Below, one piece after another: positions 24,595 through 38,801 of a stretch of 64,000 nt of DNA. This DNA is from Cladorhizidae sp. MBARI D1340-BT2 (lineage: Eukaryota; Porifera; Demospongiae; Poecilosclerida; Cladorhizidae). The notes under the pieces were generated by a model. That model made no database searches. It was given only the letters and a program-made list of their open reading frames with translations, and was not told the origin of the DNA. The first letter of the stretch is position 1, and every line of letters starts with the position of its first letter. The position numbers and the translations under genes were made by a program. The stretch spans positions 30,688,017 to 30,752,016 of the forward strand of contig JAQNBH010000011.1 in assembly GCA_028752905.1 (NCBI GenBank), in the 5' to 3' direction.

Positions 24595-25500
24595 CTGCCC
24601 TAATTAACAAGACCAAAGTCCCAGATTTTGTCAACTGATAGAGAAGGCCCTTATCTGCAACATGTCAACAGATTATCAATAAATGTAGTGGTTTTTCACT
24701 GGCAGGCCACCGCTTTGGCAACTGGAAAACGCCAGGAAAGATCGCAAACCTTACCACTTCAAATCACCATAACTTGCTAATATTTAGAGTACTCAAAATT
24801 TTGGCACATACAAAAGACAGATAATTAGAAAGGCTATCCGATGATATAAAATTATCTTTTTTGGGTAAAGTGTAGAAAAGTTATGAGCTTTACGGCAAAA
24901 TAACAAGATTTTGGGGGGAAAATGAGAAACATATAGACCAAATTAGGGTAAATATCAAGATAGAGAACACATAATGAAACCTATCATTCGAATCATATCA
25001 AGTCCATTACAGTGAAGTGTGCAGAATATTATGGATGTTTGATATCAACAGAGAGCACAGGGAAAGACCTATCTTAATAGCTATATATCAAGTTTATACA
25101 GTGAAGTGTGGAGAATCTATGAAGCTAACCTGTATAGCATCAAGATAGAGAACACATGGAGAAACCTATCTTGTGATTCTATGTATGCAGAATATACGGA
25201 TGTTTGGTATCAAGAGAGAGAACAGAGAGAGGCCTACCTTTAGAGCTATATATCAAGTCTATTCAGTGAAGTGTGGAGAATCTATGAAGCTAACATGTTT
25301 AGCTCAAGATATAGAACACTGAGAGATACCTATCTTGCAAGTCCATTACAGTGAAGTGTGCAGAATATATGGATGTTTGGTATCAAGAGAGAGCACTTAG
25401 AGAGTCCTATCTTAATAGCTATACATCAAGTCTATTCAGTGAAGTGTGGATAATCTACGAAGCTAACATGTTTAGCATCAAGTAAGAGTACAATTCATAA
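24595..25500 (+). repeat. Satellite unit M29, C-L2 variant, 906 bp
   Basis: Shares cacatac and ataaaattat with M22; adds private agaaaggctat. Confidence 0.96.
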
Positions 25501-26353
25501 CTGCCCTAATTAACAAGACCAAAGTCCCAGATTTTGTCAACTGATAGAGAAGGCCCTTATCTGCAACATGTCAACAGATTATCAATAAATGTAGTGGTTT
25601 TTCACTGGCAGGCCACCGCTTTGGCAACTGGAAAACGCCAGGAAAGATCGCAAACCTTACCACTTCAAATCACCATAACTTGCTAATACTTAGAGTACTC
25701 AAAATTTTGGCACGTACAAAAGACAGATAATTAGAAGGGCTATCCGGTAATATAAAAATTATCTTTTTTGGGTAAAGTATAGCAAAGTTATGAGCTTTAC
25801 GGCAAAATAACAAGATTTTGGGGGGGGAAATGAGAAACATATAGACCAAATTAGGGCAAATATCAAGATAGAGAACACATAATGAAACCTATCATTCGAA
25901 TCATATCAAGTCCATTACAGTGAAATGTGCAGAATATTATGGATGTTTGATATCAACAGAGAGCACAGGGAGAGACCTATCTTAATAGAGCATCAAGATA
26001 GAGAACACATAGAGAAACCTATCTTGTGATTCTATTTATACAGAATATACGGATGTTTGGTATCAAGAGAGAGAACAGAGAGAGGCCTACCTTTAGAGCT
26101 ATATATCAAGTCTATTCAGTGAAGTGTGGAGAATCTATGAAGCTAACATGTTTAGCTCAAGATAGAGAACACTGAGAGATACCCATCTTGCAAGTCCATT
26201 ACAGTGAAGTGTGCAGAATATATGGATGTTTGGTATCAAGAGAGAGCACTTAGAGAGTCCTATCTTAATAGCTATACATCAAGTCTATTCAGTGAAGTGT
26301 GGATAATCTACGAAGCTAACATGTTTAGCATCAAGTAAGAGTACAATTCATAA
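25501..26353 (+). repeat. Satellite unit M30, A-S, 853 bp
   Basis: Shares tatacag (26040) and tacccatc (26180) with M23; adds private ctatttatac. Confidence 0.96.
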
Positions 26354-27265
26354 CTGCCCTAATTAACAAGACCAAAGTCCCAGATTTTGTCAACTGATAG
26401 AGAAGGCCCTTATCTGCACCATGTCAACAGATTATCAATAAATGTAGTGGTTTTTCACTGGCAGGCCACCGCTTTGGCAACTGGAAAACGCCAGGAAAGA
26501 TCGCAAACCTTACCACTTGAAATCACCATAACTTGCTAATACTTAGAGTACTCAAAATTTTGGCACGTACAAAAGACAGATAATTAGAAGGGCTATCCGG
26601 TGATATAAAAATTATCTTTTTTGGGTAAAGTGTAGAAAAGTTATGAGCTTTACGGCAAAATAACAAGATTTTTGGGGGGAAAATGAGAAACATAATTATA
26701 GACCAAATTAGGGCAAATATCAAGATAGAGAACACATAATGAAACCTATCATTCGAATCATATCAAGTCCATTACAGTGAAATGTGCAGAATATTATGGA
26801 TGTTTGATATCAACAGAGAGCACAGGGAGAGACCTATCTTAATAGCTATATATCAAGTTTATACAGTGAAGTGTGGAGAATCTATGAAGCTAACCTGTTT
26901 AGCATCAAGATAGAGAACACATGGAGAAACCTATCTTGTGATTCGATGTATGCAGAATATACGGATGTTTGGTATCAAGAGAGAGAACAGAGAGAGGCCT
27001 ACCTTTAGAGCTATATATCAAGTCTATTCAGTGAAGTGTGGAGAATCTATGAAGCTAACATGTTTAGCTCAAGATAGAGAACACTGAGAGATACCTATCT
27101 TGCAAGTCCATTACAGTGAAGTGTGCAGAATATATGGATGTTTGGTATCAAGAGAGAGCACTTAGAGAGTCCTATCTTAATAGCTATACATCAAGTCTAT
27201 TCAGTGAAGTGTGGATAATCTACGAAGCTAACATGTTTAGCATCAAGTAAGAGTACAATTCATAA
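26354..27265 (+). repeat. Satellite unit M31, B-L1, 912 bp
   Basis: Same as M24 at all diagnostic sites. Confidence 0.96.
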
Positions 27266-28122
27266 CTGCCCTAATTAACAAGACCAAAGTCCCAGATTTT
27301 GTCAACTGATAGAGAAGGCCCTTATCTGCAACATGTCAACAGATTATCAATAAATGTAGTGGTTTTTCACTGGCAGGCCACCGCTTTGGCAACTGGAAAA
27401 CGCCAGGAAAGATCGCAAACCTTACCACTTCAAATCACCATAACTTGCTAATACTTAGAGTACTCAAAATTTTGGCACGTACAAAAGACAGATAATTAGA
27501 AGGGCTATCCGGTGATATAAAAATTATCTTTTTTGGGTAAAGTATAGCAAAGTTATGAGCTTTACGGCAAAATAACAAGATTTTGGGGGGGGAAATGAGA
27601 AACATATAGACCAAATTAGGGCAAATATCAAGATAGAGAACACATAATGAAACCTATCATTCGAATCATATCAAGTCCATTACAGTGAAATGTGCAGAAT
27701 ATTATGGATGTTTAATATCAACAGAGAGCACAGGGAGAGACCTATCTTAATAGAGCATCAAGATAGAGAACACATAGAGAAACCTATCTTGTGATTCTAT
27801 GTATGCAGAATATACGGATGTTTGGTATCAAGAGAGAGAACAGAGAGAGGCCTACCTTTAGAGCTATATATCAAGTCTATTCAGTGAAGTGTGGAGAATC
27901 TACGAAGCTAACATGTTTAGCTCAAGATAGAGAACACTGAGAGATATATACCTATCTTGCAAGTCCATTACAGTGAAGTGTGCAGAATATATGGATGTTT
28001 GGTATCAAGAGAGAGCACTTAGAGAGTCCTATCTTAATAGCTATACATCAAGTCTATTCAGTGAAGTGTGGATAATCTACGAAGCTAACATGTTTAGCAT
28101 CAAGTAAGAGTACAATTCATAA
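27266..28122 (+). repeat. Satellite unit M32, A-S with TATA insertion, 857 bp
   Basis: Shares gtttaatatc with M25; tract T4 G8 A3 instead of T4 G7 A4. Confidence 0.96.
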
Positions 28123-29029
28123 CTGCCCTAATTAACAAGACCAAAGTCCCAGATTTTGTCAACTGATAGAGAAGGCCCTTATCTGCAACATGTCAACAGA
28201 TTATCAATAAATGTAGTGGTTTTTCACTGGCAGGCCACCGCTTTGGCAACTGGAAAACGCCAGGAAAGATCGCAAACCTTACCACTTCAAATCGCCATAA
28301 CTTGCTAATATTTAGAGTACTCAAAATTTTGGCACGTACAAAAGACAGATAATTAGAAGGGCTATCCGATGATATAAAAATTATCTTTTTTGGGTAAAGT
28401 GTAGAAAAGTTATGAGCTTTACGGCAAAATAACAAGATTTTGGGGGGAAAATGAGAAACATATAGACCAAATTAGGGTAAATATCAAGATAGAGAACACA
28501 TAATGAAACCTATCATTCGAATCATATCAAGTCCATTACAGTGAAGTGTGCAGAATATTATGGATGTTTGATATCAACAGAGAGCACAGGGAAAGACCTA
28601 TCTTAATAGCTATATATCAAGTTTATACAGTGAAGTGTGGAGAATCTATGAAGCTAACCTGTATAGCATCAAGATAGAGAACACATGGAGAAACCTATCT
28701 TGTGATTCTATGTATGCAGAATATACGGATGTTTGGTATCAAGAGAGAGAACAGAGAGAGGCCTACCTTTAGAGCTATATATCAAGTCTATTCAGTGAAG
28801 TGTGGAGAATCTACGAAGCTAACATGTTTAGCTCAAGATAGAGAACACTGAGAGATACCTATCTTGCAAGTCCATTACAGTGAAGTGTGCAGAATATATG
28901 GATGTTTGGTATCAAGAGAGAGCACTTAGAGAGTCCTATCTTAATAGCTATACATCAAGTCTATTCAGTGAAGTGTGGATAATCTACGAAGCTAACATGT
29001 TTAGCATCAAGTAAGAGTACAATTCATAA
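28123..29029 (+). repeat. Satellite unit M33, C-L2, 907 bp
   Basis: Same as M26 at all diagnostic sites; last unit of the second seven-unit block. Confidence 0.96.
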
Positions 29030-29886
29030 CTGCCCTAATTAACAAGACCAAAGTCCCAGATTTTGTCAACTGATAGAGAAGGCCCTTATCTGCAACATGT
29101 CAACAGATTATCAATAAATGTAGTGGTTTTTCACTGGCAGGCCACCGCTTTGGCAACTGGAAAACGCCAGGAAAGATCGCAAACCTTACCACTTCAAATC
29201 ATCATAACTTGCTAATACTTAGAGTACTCAAAATTTTGGCACGTACAAAAGACAGATAATTAGAAGGGCTATCCGGTGATATAAAAATTATCTTTTTTGG
29301 GTAAAGTATAGCAAAGTTATGAGCTTTACGGCAAAATAACAAGATTTTGGGGGGGGAAATGAGAAACATATAGACCAAATTAGGGCAAATATCAAGATAG
29401 AGAACACATAATGAAACCTATCATTCGAATCATATCAAGTCCATTACAGTGAAATGTGCAGAATATTATGGATGTTTAATATCAACAGAGAGCACAGGGA
29501 GAGACCTATCTTAATAGAGCATCAAGATAGAGAACACATAGAGAAACCTATCTTGTGATTCTATGTATGCAGAATATACGGATGTTTGGTATCAAGAGAG
29601 AGAACAGAGAGAGGCCTACCTTTAGAGCTATATATCAAGTCTATTCAGTGAAGTGTGGAGAATCTACGAAGCTAACATGTTTAGCTCAAGATAGAGAACA
29701 CTGAGAGATATATACCTATCTTGCAAGTCCATTACAGTGAAGTGTGCAGAATATATGGATGTTTGGTATCAAGAGAGAGCACTTAGAGAGTCCTATCTTA
29801 ATAGCTATACATCAAGTCTATTCAGTGAAGTGTGGATAATCTACAAAGCTAACATGTTTAGCATCAAGTAAGAGTACAATTCATAA
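29030..29886 (+). repeat. Satellite unit M34, A-S with TATA insertion, 857 bp
   Basis: Has atcatcat, gtttaatatc and ctacaaag (29845), a set it shares with M37. Confidence 0.96.
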
Positions 29887-30797
29887 CTGCCCTAATTAAC
29901 AAGACCAAAGTCCCAGATTTTGTCAACTGATAGAGAAGGCCCTTATCTGCAACATGTCAACAGATTATCAATAAATGTAGTGGTTTTTCACTGGCAGGCC
30001 ACCGCTTTGGCAACTGGAAAACGCCAGGAAAGATCGCAAACCTTACCACTTCAAATCGCCATAACTTGCTAATATTTAGAGTACTCAAAATTTTGGCACG
30101 TACAAAAGACAGATAATTAGAAGGGCTATATATCCGATGATATAAAAATTATCTTTTTTGGGTAAAGTGTAGAAAAGTTATGAGCTTTACGGCAAAATAA
30201 CAAGATTTTGGGGGGGAAATGAGAAACATATAGACCAAATTAGGGTAAATATCAAGATAGAGAACACATAATGAAACCTATCATTCGAATCATATCAAGT
30301 CCATTACAGTGAAGTGTGCAGAATATTATGGATGTTTGATATCAACAGAGAGCACAGGGAAAGACCTATCTTAATAGCTATATATCAAGTTTATACAGTG
30401 AAGTGTGGAGAATCTATGAAGCTAACCTGTATAGCATCAAGATAGAGAACACATGGAGAAACCTATCTTGTGATTCTATGTATGCAGAATATACGGATGT
30501 TTGGTATCAAGAGAGAGAACAGAGAGAGGCCTACCTTTAGAGCTATATATCAAGTCTATTCAGTGAAGTGTGGAGAATCTACGAAGCTAACATGTTTAGC
30601 TCAAGATAGAGAACACTGAGAGATACCTATCTTGCAAGTCCATTACAGTGAAGTGTGCAGAATATATGGATGTTTGGTATCAAGAGAGAGCACTTAGAGA
30701 GTCCTATCTTAATAGCTATACATCAAGTCTATTCAGTGAAGTGTGGATAATCTACGAAGCTAACATGTTTAGCATCAAGTAAGAGTACAATTCATAA
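29887..30797 (+). repeat. Satellite unit M35, C-L2 with 4-bp insertion, 911 bp
   Basis: Private ggctatatatccg near 30125-30134 adds four bases to the core. Otherwise like M28. Confidence 0.96.
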
Positions 30798-31703
30798 CTG
30801 CCCTAATTAACAAGACCAAAGTCCCAGATTTTGTCAACTGATAGAGAAGGCCCTTATCTGCAACATGTCAACAGATTATCAATAAATGTAGTGGTTTTTC
30901 ACTGGCAGGCCACCGCTTTGGCAACTGGAAAACGCCAGGAAAGATCGCAAACCTTACCACTTCAAATCACCATAACTTGCTAATACTTAGAGTACTCAAA
31001 ATTTTGGCACGTACAAAAGACAGATAATTAGAAGGGCTATCCGATGATATAAAAATTATCTTTTTTGGGTAAAGTGTAGAAAGTTATGAGCTTTACGGCA
31101 AAATAACAAGATTTTGGGGGGAAAATGAGAAACATATAGACCAAATTAGGGTAAATATCAAGATAGAGAACACATAATGAAACCTATCATTCGAATCATA
31201 TCAAGTCCATTACAGTGAAGTGTGCAGAATATTATGGATGTTTGATATCAACAGAGAGCACAGGGAAAGACCTATCTTAATAGCTATATATCAAGTTTAT
31301 ACAGTGAAGTGTGGAGAATCTATGAAGCTAACCTGTATAGCATCAAGATAGAGAACACATGGAGAAACCTATCTTGTGATTCTATGTATGCAGAATATAC
31401 GGATGTTTGGTATCAAGAGAGAGAACAGAGAGAGGCCTACCTTTAGAGCTATATATCAAGTCTATTCAGTGAAGTGCGGAGAATCTACGAAGCTAACATG
31501 TTTAGCTCAAGATAGAGAACACTGAGAGATACCTATCTTGCAAGTCCATTACAGTGAAGTGTGCAGAATATATGGATGTTTGGTATCAAGAGAGAGCACT
31601 TAGAGAGTCCTATCTTAATAGCTATACATCAAGTCTATTCAGTGAAGTGTGGATAATCTACGAAGCTAACATGTTTAGCATCAAGTAAGAGTACAATTCA
31701 TAA
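30798..31703 (+). repeat. Satellite unit M36, A/C chimera with L2, 906 bp
   Basis: Left core has atcaccat and aatactt; right core is C (ccgatgat, gggtaaat). One A lost in gtagaaagtt; private gaagtgcggag. Confidence 0.95.
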
Positions 31704-32560
31704 CTGCCCTAATTAACAAGACCAAAGTCCCAGATTTTGTCAACTGATAGAGAAGGCCCTTATCTGCAACATGTCAACAGATTATCAATAAATGTAGTGG
31801 TTTTTCACTGGCAGGCCACCGCTTTGGCAACTGGAAAACGCCAGGAAAGATCGCAAACCTTACCACTTCAAATCATCATAACTTGCTAATACTTAGAGTA
31901 CTCAAAATTTTGGCACGTACAAAAGACAGATAATTAGAAGGGCTATCCGGTGATATAAAAATTATCTTTTTTGGGTAAAGTATAGCAAAGTTATGAGCTT
32001 TACGGCAAAATAACAAGATTTTGGGGGGGGAAATGAGAAACATATAGACCAAATTAGGGCAAATATCAAGATAGAGAACACATAATGAAACCTATCATTC
32101 GAATCATATCAAGTCCATTACAGTGAAATGTGCAGAATATTATGGATGTTTAATATCAACAGAGAGCACAGGGAGAGACCTATCTTAATAGAGCATCAAG
32201 ATAGAGAACACATAGAGAAACCTATCTTGTGATTCTATGTATGCAGAATATACGGATGTTTGGTATCAAGAGAGAGAACAGAGAGAGGCCTACCTTTAGA
32301 GCTATATATCAAGTCTATTCAGTGAAGTGTGGAGAATCTACGAAGCTAACATGTTTAGCTCAAGATAGAGAACACTGAGAGATATATACCTATCTTGCAA
32401 GTCCATTACAGTGAAGTGTGCAGAATATATGGATGTTTGGTATCAAGAGAGAGCACTTAGAGAGTCCTATCTTAATAGCTATACATCAAGTCTATTCAGT
32501 GAAGTGTGGATAATCTACAAAGCTAACATGTTTAGCATCAAGTAAGAGTACAATTCATAA
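31704..32560 (+). repeat. Satellite unit M37, A-S with TATA insertion, 857 bp
   Basis: Sister of M34 (atcatcat, gtttaatatc, ctacaaag at 32519). Last unit with the gagatatatacct insertion. Confidence 0.96.
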
Positions 32561-33467
32561 CTGCCCTAATTAACAAGACCAAAGTCCCAGATTTTGTCAA
32601 CTGATAGAGAAGGCCCTTATCTGCAACATGTCAACAGATTATCAATAAATGTAGTGGTTTTTCACTGGCAGGCCACCGCTTTGGCAACTGGAAAACGCCA
32701 GGAAAGATCGCAAACCTTACCACTTCAAATCGCCATAACTTGCTAATATTTAGAGTACTAAAAATTTTGGCACGTACAAAAGACAGATAATTAGAAGGGC
32801 TATCCGATGATATAAAAATTATCTTTTTTGGGTAAAGTGTAGAAAAGTTATGAGCTTTACGGCAAAATAACAAGATTTTGGGGGGGAAATGAGAAACATA
32901 TAGACCAAATTAGGGTAAATATCAAGATAGAGAACACATAATGAAACCTATCATTCGAATCATATCAAGTCCATTACAGTGAAGTGTGCAGAATATTATG
33001 GATGTTTGATATCAACAGAGAGCACAGGGAAAGACCTATCTTAATAGCTATATATCAAGTTTATACAGTGAAGTGTGGAGAATCTATGAAGCTAACCTGT
33101 ATAGCATCAAGATAGAGAACACATGGAGAAACCTATCTTGTGATTCTATGTATGCAGAATATACGGATGTTTGGTATCAAGAGAGAGAACAGAGAGAGGC
33201 CTACCTTTAGAGCTATATATCAAGTCTATTCAGTGAAGTGTGGAGAATCTACGAAGCTAACATGTTTAGCTCAAGATAGAGAACACTGAGAGATACCTAT
33301 CTTGCAAGTCCATTACAGTGAAGTGTGCAGAATATATGGATGTTTGGTATCAAGAGAGAGCACTTAGAGAGTCCTATCTTAATAGCTATACATCAAGTCT
33401 ATTCAGTGAAGTGTGGATAATCTACGAAGCTAACATGTTTAGCATCAAGTAAGAGTACAATTCATAA
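32561..33467 (+). repeat. Satellite unit M38, C-L2, 907 bp
   Basis: First unit with gtactaaaaatt (C to A), which marks most C units up to 42634. Confidence 0.96.
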
Positions 33468-34320
33468 CTGCCCTAATTAACAAGACCAAAGTCCCAGATT
33501 TTGTCAACTGATAGAGAAGGCCCTTATCTGCAACATGTCAACAGATTATCAATAAATGTAGTGGTTTTTCACTGGCAGGCCACCGCTTTGGCAACTGGAA
33601 AACGCCAGGAAAGATCGCAAACCTTACCACTTCAAATCATCATAACTTGCTAATACTTAGAGTACTCAAAATTTTGGCACGTACAAAAGACAGATAATTA
33701 GAAGGGCTATCCGGTGATATAAAAATTATCTTTTTTGGGTAAAGTATAGCAAAGTTATGAGCTTTACGGCAAAATAACAAGATTTTGGGGGGGGAAATGA
33801 GAAACATATAGACCAAATTAGGGCAAATATCAAGATAGAGAACACATAATGAAACCTATCATTCGAATCATATCAAGTCCATTACAGTGAAATGTGCAGA
33901 ATATTATGGATGTTTAATATCAACAGAGAGCACAGGGAGAGACCTATCTTAATAGAGCATCAAGATAGAGAACACATAGAGAAACCTATCTTGTGATTCT
34001 ATGTATGCAGAATATACGGATGTTTGGTATCAAGAGAGAGAACAGAGAGAGGCCTACCTTTAGAGCTATATATCAAGTCTATTCAGTGAAGTGTGGAGAA
34101 TCTACGAAGCTAACATGTTTAGCTCAAGATAGAGAACACTGAGAGATACCTATCTTGCAAGTCCATTACAGTGAAGTGTGCAGAATATATGGATGTTTGG
34201 TATCAAGAGAGAGCACTTAGAGAGTCCTATCTTAATAGCTATACATCAAGTCTATTCAGTGAAGTGTGGATAATCTACGAAGCTAACATGTTTAGCATCA
34301 AGTAAGAGTACAATTCATAA
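33468..34320 (+). repeat. Satellite unit M39, A-S, 853 bp
   Basis: Has atcatcat and gtttaatatc like M34 and M37 but lacks the TATA insertion. Confidence 0.96.
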
Positions 34321-35227
34321 CTGCCCTAATTAACAAGACCAAAGTCCCAGATTTTGTCAACTGATAGAGAAGGCCCTTATCTGCAACATGTCAACAGATT
34401 ATCAATAAATGTAGTGGTTTTTCACTGGCAGGCCACCGCTTTGGCAACTGGAAAACGCCAGGAAAGATCGCAAACCTTACCACTTCAAATCGCCATAACT
34501 TGCTAATATTTAGAGTACTAAAAATTTTGGCACGTACAAAAGACAGATAATTAGAAGGGCTATCCGATGATATAAAAATTATCTTTTTTGGGTAAAGTGT
34601 AGAAAAGTTATGAGCTTTACGGCAAAATAACAAGATTTTGGGGGGAAAATGAGAAACATATAGACCAAATTAGGGTAAATATCAAGATAGAGAACACATA
34701 ATGAAACCTATCATTCGAATCATATCAAGTCCATTACAGTGAAGTGTGCAGAATATTATGGATGTTTGATATCAACAGAGAGCACAGGGAAAGACCTATC
34801 TTAATAGCTATATATCAAGTTTATACAGTGAAGTGTGGAGAATCTATGAAGCTAACCTGTATAGCATCAAGATAGAGAACACATGGAGAAACCTATCTTG
34901 TGATTCTATGTATGCAGAATATACGGATGTTTGGTATCAAGAGAGAGAACAGAGAGAGGCCTACCTTTAGAGCTATATATCAAGTCTATTCAGTGAAGTG
35001 TGGAGAATCTAAGAAGCTAACATGTTTAGCTCAAGATATAGAACACTGAGAGATACCTATCTTGCAAGTCCATTACAGTGAAGTGTGCAGAATATATGGA
35101 TGTTTGTTATCAAGAGAGAGCACTTAGAGAGTCCTATCTTAATAGCTATACATCAAGTCTATTCAGTGAAGTGTGGATAATCTACGAAGCTAACATGTTT
35201 AGCATCAAGTAAGAGTACAATTCATAA
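34321..35227 (+). repeat. Satellite unit M40, C-L2, 907 bp
   Basis: Has gtactaaaaatt, ctaagaag, gatatag and gtttgttatc; the last three are shared with M41. Confidence 0.96.
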
Positions 35228-36134
35228 CTGCCCTAATTAACAAGACCAAAGTCCCAGATTTTGTCAACTGATAGAGAAGGCCCTTATCTGCAACATGTCA
35301 ACAGATTATCAATAAATGTAGTGGTTTTTCACTGGCAGGCCACCGCTTTGGCAACTGGAAAACGCCAGGAAAGATCGCAAACCTTACCACTTCAAATCGC
35401 CATAACTTGCTAATATTTAGAGTACTCAAAATTTTGGCACGTACAAAAGACAGATAATTAGAAGGGCTATCCGATGATATAAAAATTATCTTTTTTGGGT
35501 AAAGTGTAGAAAAGTTATGAGCTTTACGGCAAAATAACAAGATTTTGGGGGGAAAATGAGAAACATATAGACCAAATTAGGGTAAATATCAAGATAGAGA
35601 ACACATAATGAAACCTATCATTCGAATCATATCAAGTCCATTACAGTGAAGTGTGCAGAATATTATGGATGTTTGATATCAACAGAGAGCACAGGGAAAG
35701 ACCTATCTTAATAGCTATATATCAAGTTTATACAGTGAAGTGTGGAGAATCTATGAAGCTAACCTGTATAGCATCAAGATAGAGAACACATGGAGAAACC
35801 TATCTTGTGATTCTATGTATGCAGAATATACGGATGTTTGGTATCAAGAGAGAGAACAGAGAGAGGCCTACCTTTAGAGCTATATATCAAGTCTATTCAG
35901 TGAAGTGTGGAGAATCTAAGAAGCTAACATGTTTAGCTCAAGATATAGAACACTGAGAGATACCTATCTTGCAAGTCCATTACAGTGAAGTGTGCAGAAT
36001 ATATGGATGTTTGTTATCAAGAGAGAGCACTTAGAGAGTCCTATCTTAATAGCTATACATCAAGTCTATTCAGTGAAGTGTGGATAATCTACGAAGCTAA
36101 CATGTTTAGCATCAAGTAAGAGTACAATTCATAA
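35228..36134 (+). repeat. Satellite unit M41, C-L2, 907 bp
   Basis: Near copy of M40 in the block, but gtactcaaaatt in the core. Confidence 0.96.
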
Positions 36135-36987
36135 CTGCCCTAATTAACAAGACCAAAGTCCCAGATTTTGTCAACTGATAGAGAAGGCCCTTATCTGCAA
36201 CATGTCAACAGATTATCAATAAATGTAGTGGTTTTTCACTGGCAGGCCACCGCTTTGGCAACTGGAAAACGCCAGGAAAGATCGCAAACCTTACCACTTC
36301 AAATCACCATAACTTGCTAATACTTAGAGTACTCAAAATTTTGGCACGTACAAAAGACAGATAATTAGAAGGGCTATCCGGTGATATAAAAATTATCTTT
36401 TTTGGGTAAAGTATAGCAAAGTTATGAGCTTTACGGCAAAATAACAAGATTTTGGGGGGGGAAATGAGAAACATATAGACCAAATTAGGGCAAATATCAA
36501 GATAGAGAACACATAATGAAACCTATCATTCGAATCATATCAAGTCCATTACAGTGAAATGTGCAGAATATTATGGATGTTTAATATCAACAGAGAGCAC
36601 AGGGAGAGACCTATCTTAATAGAGCATCAAGATAGAGAACACATAGAGAAACCTATCTTGTGATTCTATGTATGCAGAATATACGGATGTTTGGTATCAA
36701 GAGAGAGAACAGAGAGAGGCCTACCTTTAGAGCTATATATCAAGTCTATTCAGTGAAGTGTGGAGAATCTACGAAGCTAACATGTTTAGCTCAAGATAGA
36801 GAACACTGAGAGATACCTATCTTGCAAGTCCATTACAGTGAAGTGTGCAGAATATATGGATGTTTGGTATCAAGAGAGAGCACTTAGAGAGTCCTATCTT
36901 AATAGCTATACATCAAGTCTATTCAGTGAAGTGTGGATAATCTACGAAGCTAACATGTTTAGCATCAAGTAAGAGTACAATTCATAA
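36135..36987 (+). repeat. Satellite unit M42, A-S, 853 bp
   Basis: A core with ccggtgat, atcaccat, and gtttaatatc; last unit with that GATATC-less variant. Confidence 0.96.
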
Positions 36988-37894
36988 CTGCCCTAATTAA
37001 CAAGACCAAAGTCCCAGATTTTGTCAACTGATAGAGAAGGCCCTTATCTGCAACATGTCAACAGATTATCAATAAATGTAGTGGTTTTTCACTGGCAGGC
37101 CACAGCTTTGGCAACTGGAAAACGCCAGGAAAGATCGCAAACCTTACCACTTCAAATCGCCATAACTTGCTAATATTTAGAGTACTAAAAATTTTGGCAC
37201 GTACAAAAGACAGATAATTAGAAGGGCTATCCGATGATATAAAAATTATCTTTTTTGGGTAAAGTGTAGAAAAGTTATGAGCTTTACGGCAAAATAACAA
37301 GATTTTGGGGGGAAAATGAGAAACATATAGACCAAATTAGGGTAAATATCAAGATAGAGAACACATAATGAAACCTATCATTCGAATCATATCAAGTCCA
37401 TTACAGTGAAATGTGCAGAATATTATGGATGTTTGATATCAACAGAGAGCACAGGGAGAGACCTATCTTAATAGCTATATATCAAGTTTATACAGTGAAG
37501 TGTGGAGAATCTATGAAGCTAACCTGTTTAGCATCAAGTTAGAGAACACATGGAGAAACCTATCTTGTGATTCGATGTATGCAGAATATACGGATGTTTG
37601 GTATCAAGAGAGAGAACAGAGAGAGGCCTACCTTTAGAGCTATATATCAAGTCTATTCAGTGAAGTGTGGAGAATCTATGAAGCTAACATGTTTAGCTCA
37701 AGATAGAGAACACTGAGAGATACCTATCTTGCAAGTCCATTACAGTGAAGTGTGCAGAATATATGGATGTTTGGTATCAAGAGAGAGCACTTAGAGAGTC
37801 CTATCTTAATAGCTATACATCAAGTCTATTCAGTGAAGTGTGGATAATCTACGAAGCTAACATGTTTAGCATCAAGTAAGAGTACAATTCATAA
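36988..37894 (+). repeat. Satellite unit M43, C-L1', 907 bp
   Basis: First unit joining a C core to L1' (gtgaaatgtgcag, gggagag, atcaagttagag, gattcgatg). Private cacagctttg removes a CpG at 37104. Confidence 0.96.
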
Positions 37895-38801
37895 CTGCCC
37901 TAATTAACAAGACCAAAGTCCCAGATTTTGTCAACTGATAGAGAAGGCCCTTATCTGCAACATGTCAACAGATTATCAATAAATGTAGTGGTTTTTCACT
38001 GGCAGGCCACCGCTTTGGCAACTGGAAAACGCCAGGAAAGATCGCAAACCTTACCACTTCAAATCGCCATAACTTGCTAATATTTAGAGTACTAAAAATT
38101 TTGGCACGTACAAAAGACAGATAATTAGAAGGGCTATCCGATGATATAAAAATTATCTTTTTTGGGTAAAGTGTAGAAAAGTTATGAGCTTTACGGCAAA
38201 ATAACAAGATTTTGGGGGGAAAATGAGAAACATATAGACCAAATTAGGGTAAATATCAAGATAGAGAACACATAATGAAACCTATCATTCGAATCATATC
38301 AAGTCCATTACAGTGAAATGTGCAGAATATTATGGATGTTTGATATCAACAGAGAGCACAGGGAGAGACCTATCTTAATAGCTATATATCAAGTTTATAC
38401 AGTGAAGTGTGGAGAATCTATGAAGCTAACCTGTTTAGCATCAAGTTAGAGAACACATGGAGAAACCTATCTTGTGATTCGATGTATGCAGAATATACGG
38501 ATGTTTGGTATCAAGAGAGAGAACAGAGAGAGGCCTACCTTTAGAGCTATATATCAAGTCTATTCAGTGAAGTGTGGAGAATCTATGAAGCTAACATGTT
38601 TAGCTCAAGATAGAGAACACTGAGAGATACCTATCTTGCAAGTCCATTACAGTGAAGTGTGCAGAATATATGGATGTTTGGTATCAAGAGAGAGCACTTA
38701 GAGAGTCCTATCTTAATAGCTATACATCAAGTCTATTCAGTGAAGTGTGGATAATCTACGAAGCTAACATGTTTAGCATCAAGTAAGAGTACAATTCATA
38801 A
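37895..38801 (+). repeat. Satellite unit M44, C-L1', 907 bp
   Basis: Like M43 without its private change; start of the 1760-bp dimers. Confidence 0.96.

Larger units (their letters stand above)
16632..29029 (+). repeat. Higher-order repeat: 6199-bp seven-unit block, two copies
   Basis: M20-M26 (16632-22830) and M27-M33 (22831-29029) follow the same order S L L S L S L, and every phase mark is offset by 6199 bp. Rare variants are shared at the same offset: tatacag (19841 and 26040), tacccatc (19981 and 26180), cacatac in M22 and M29, gtttaatatc in M25 and M32. M20 and M27 differ in their cores, so the exchange point lies within the first unit. Confidence 0.92.
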
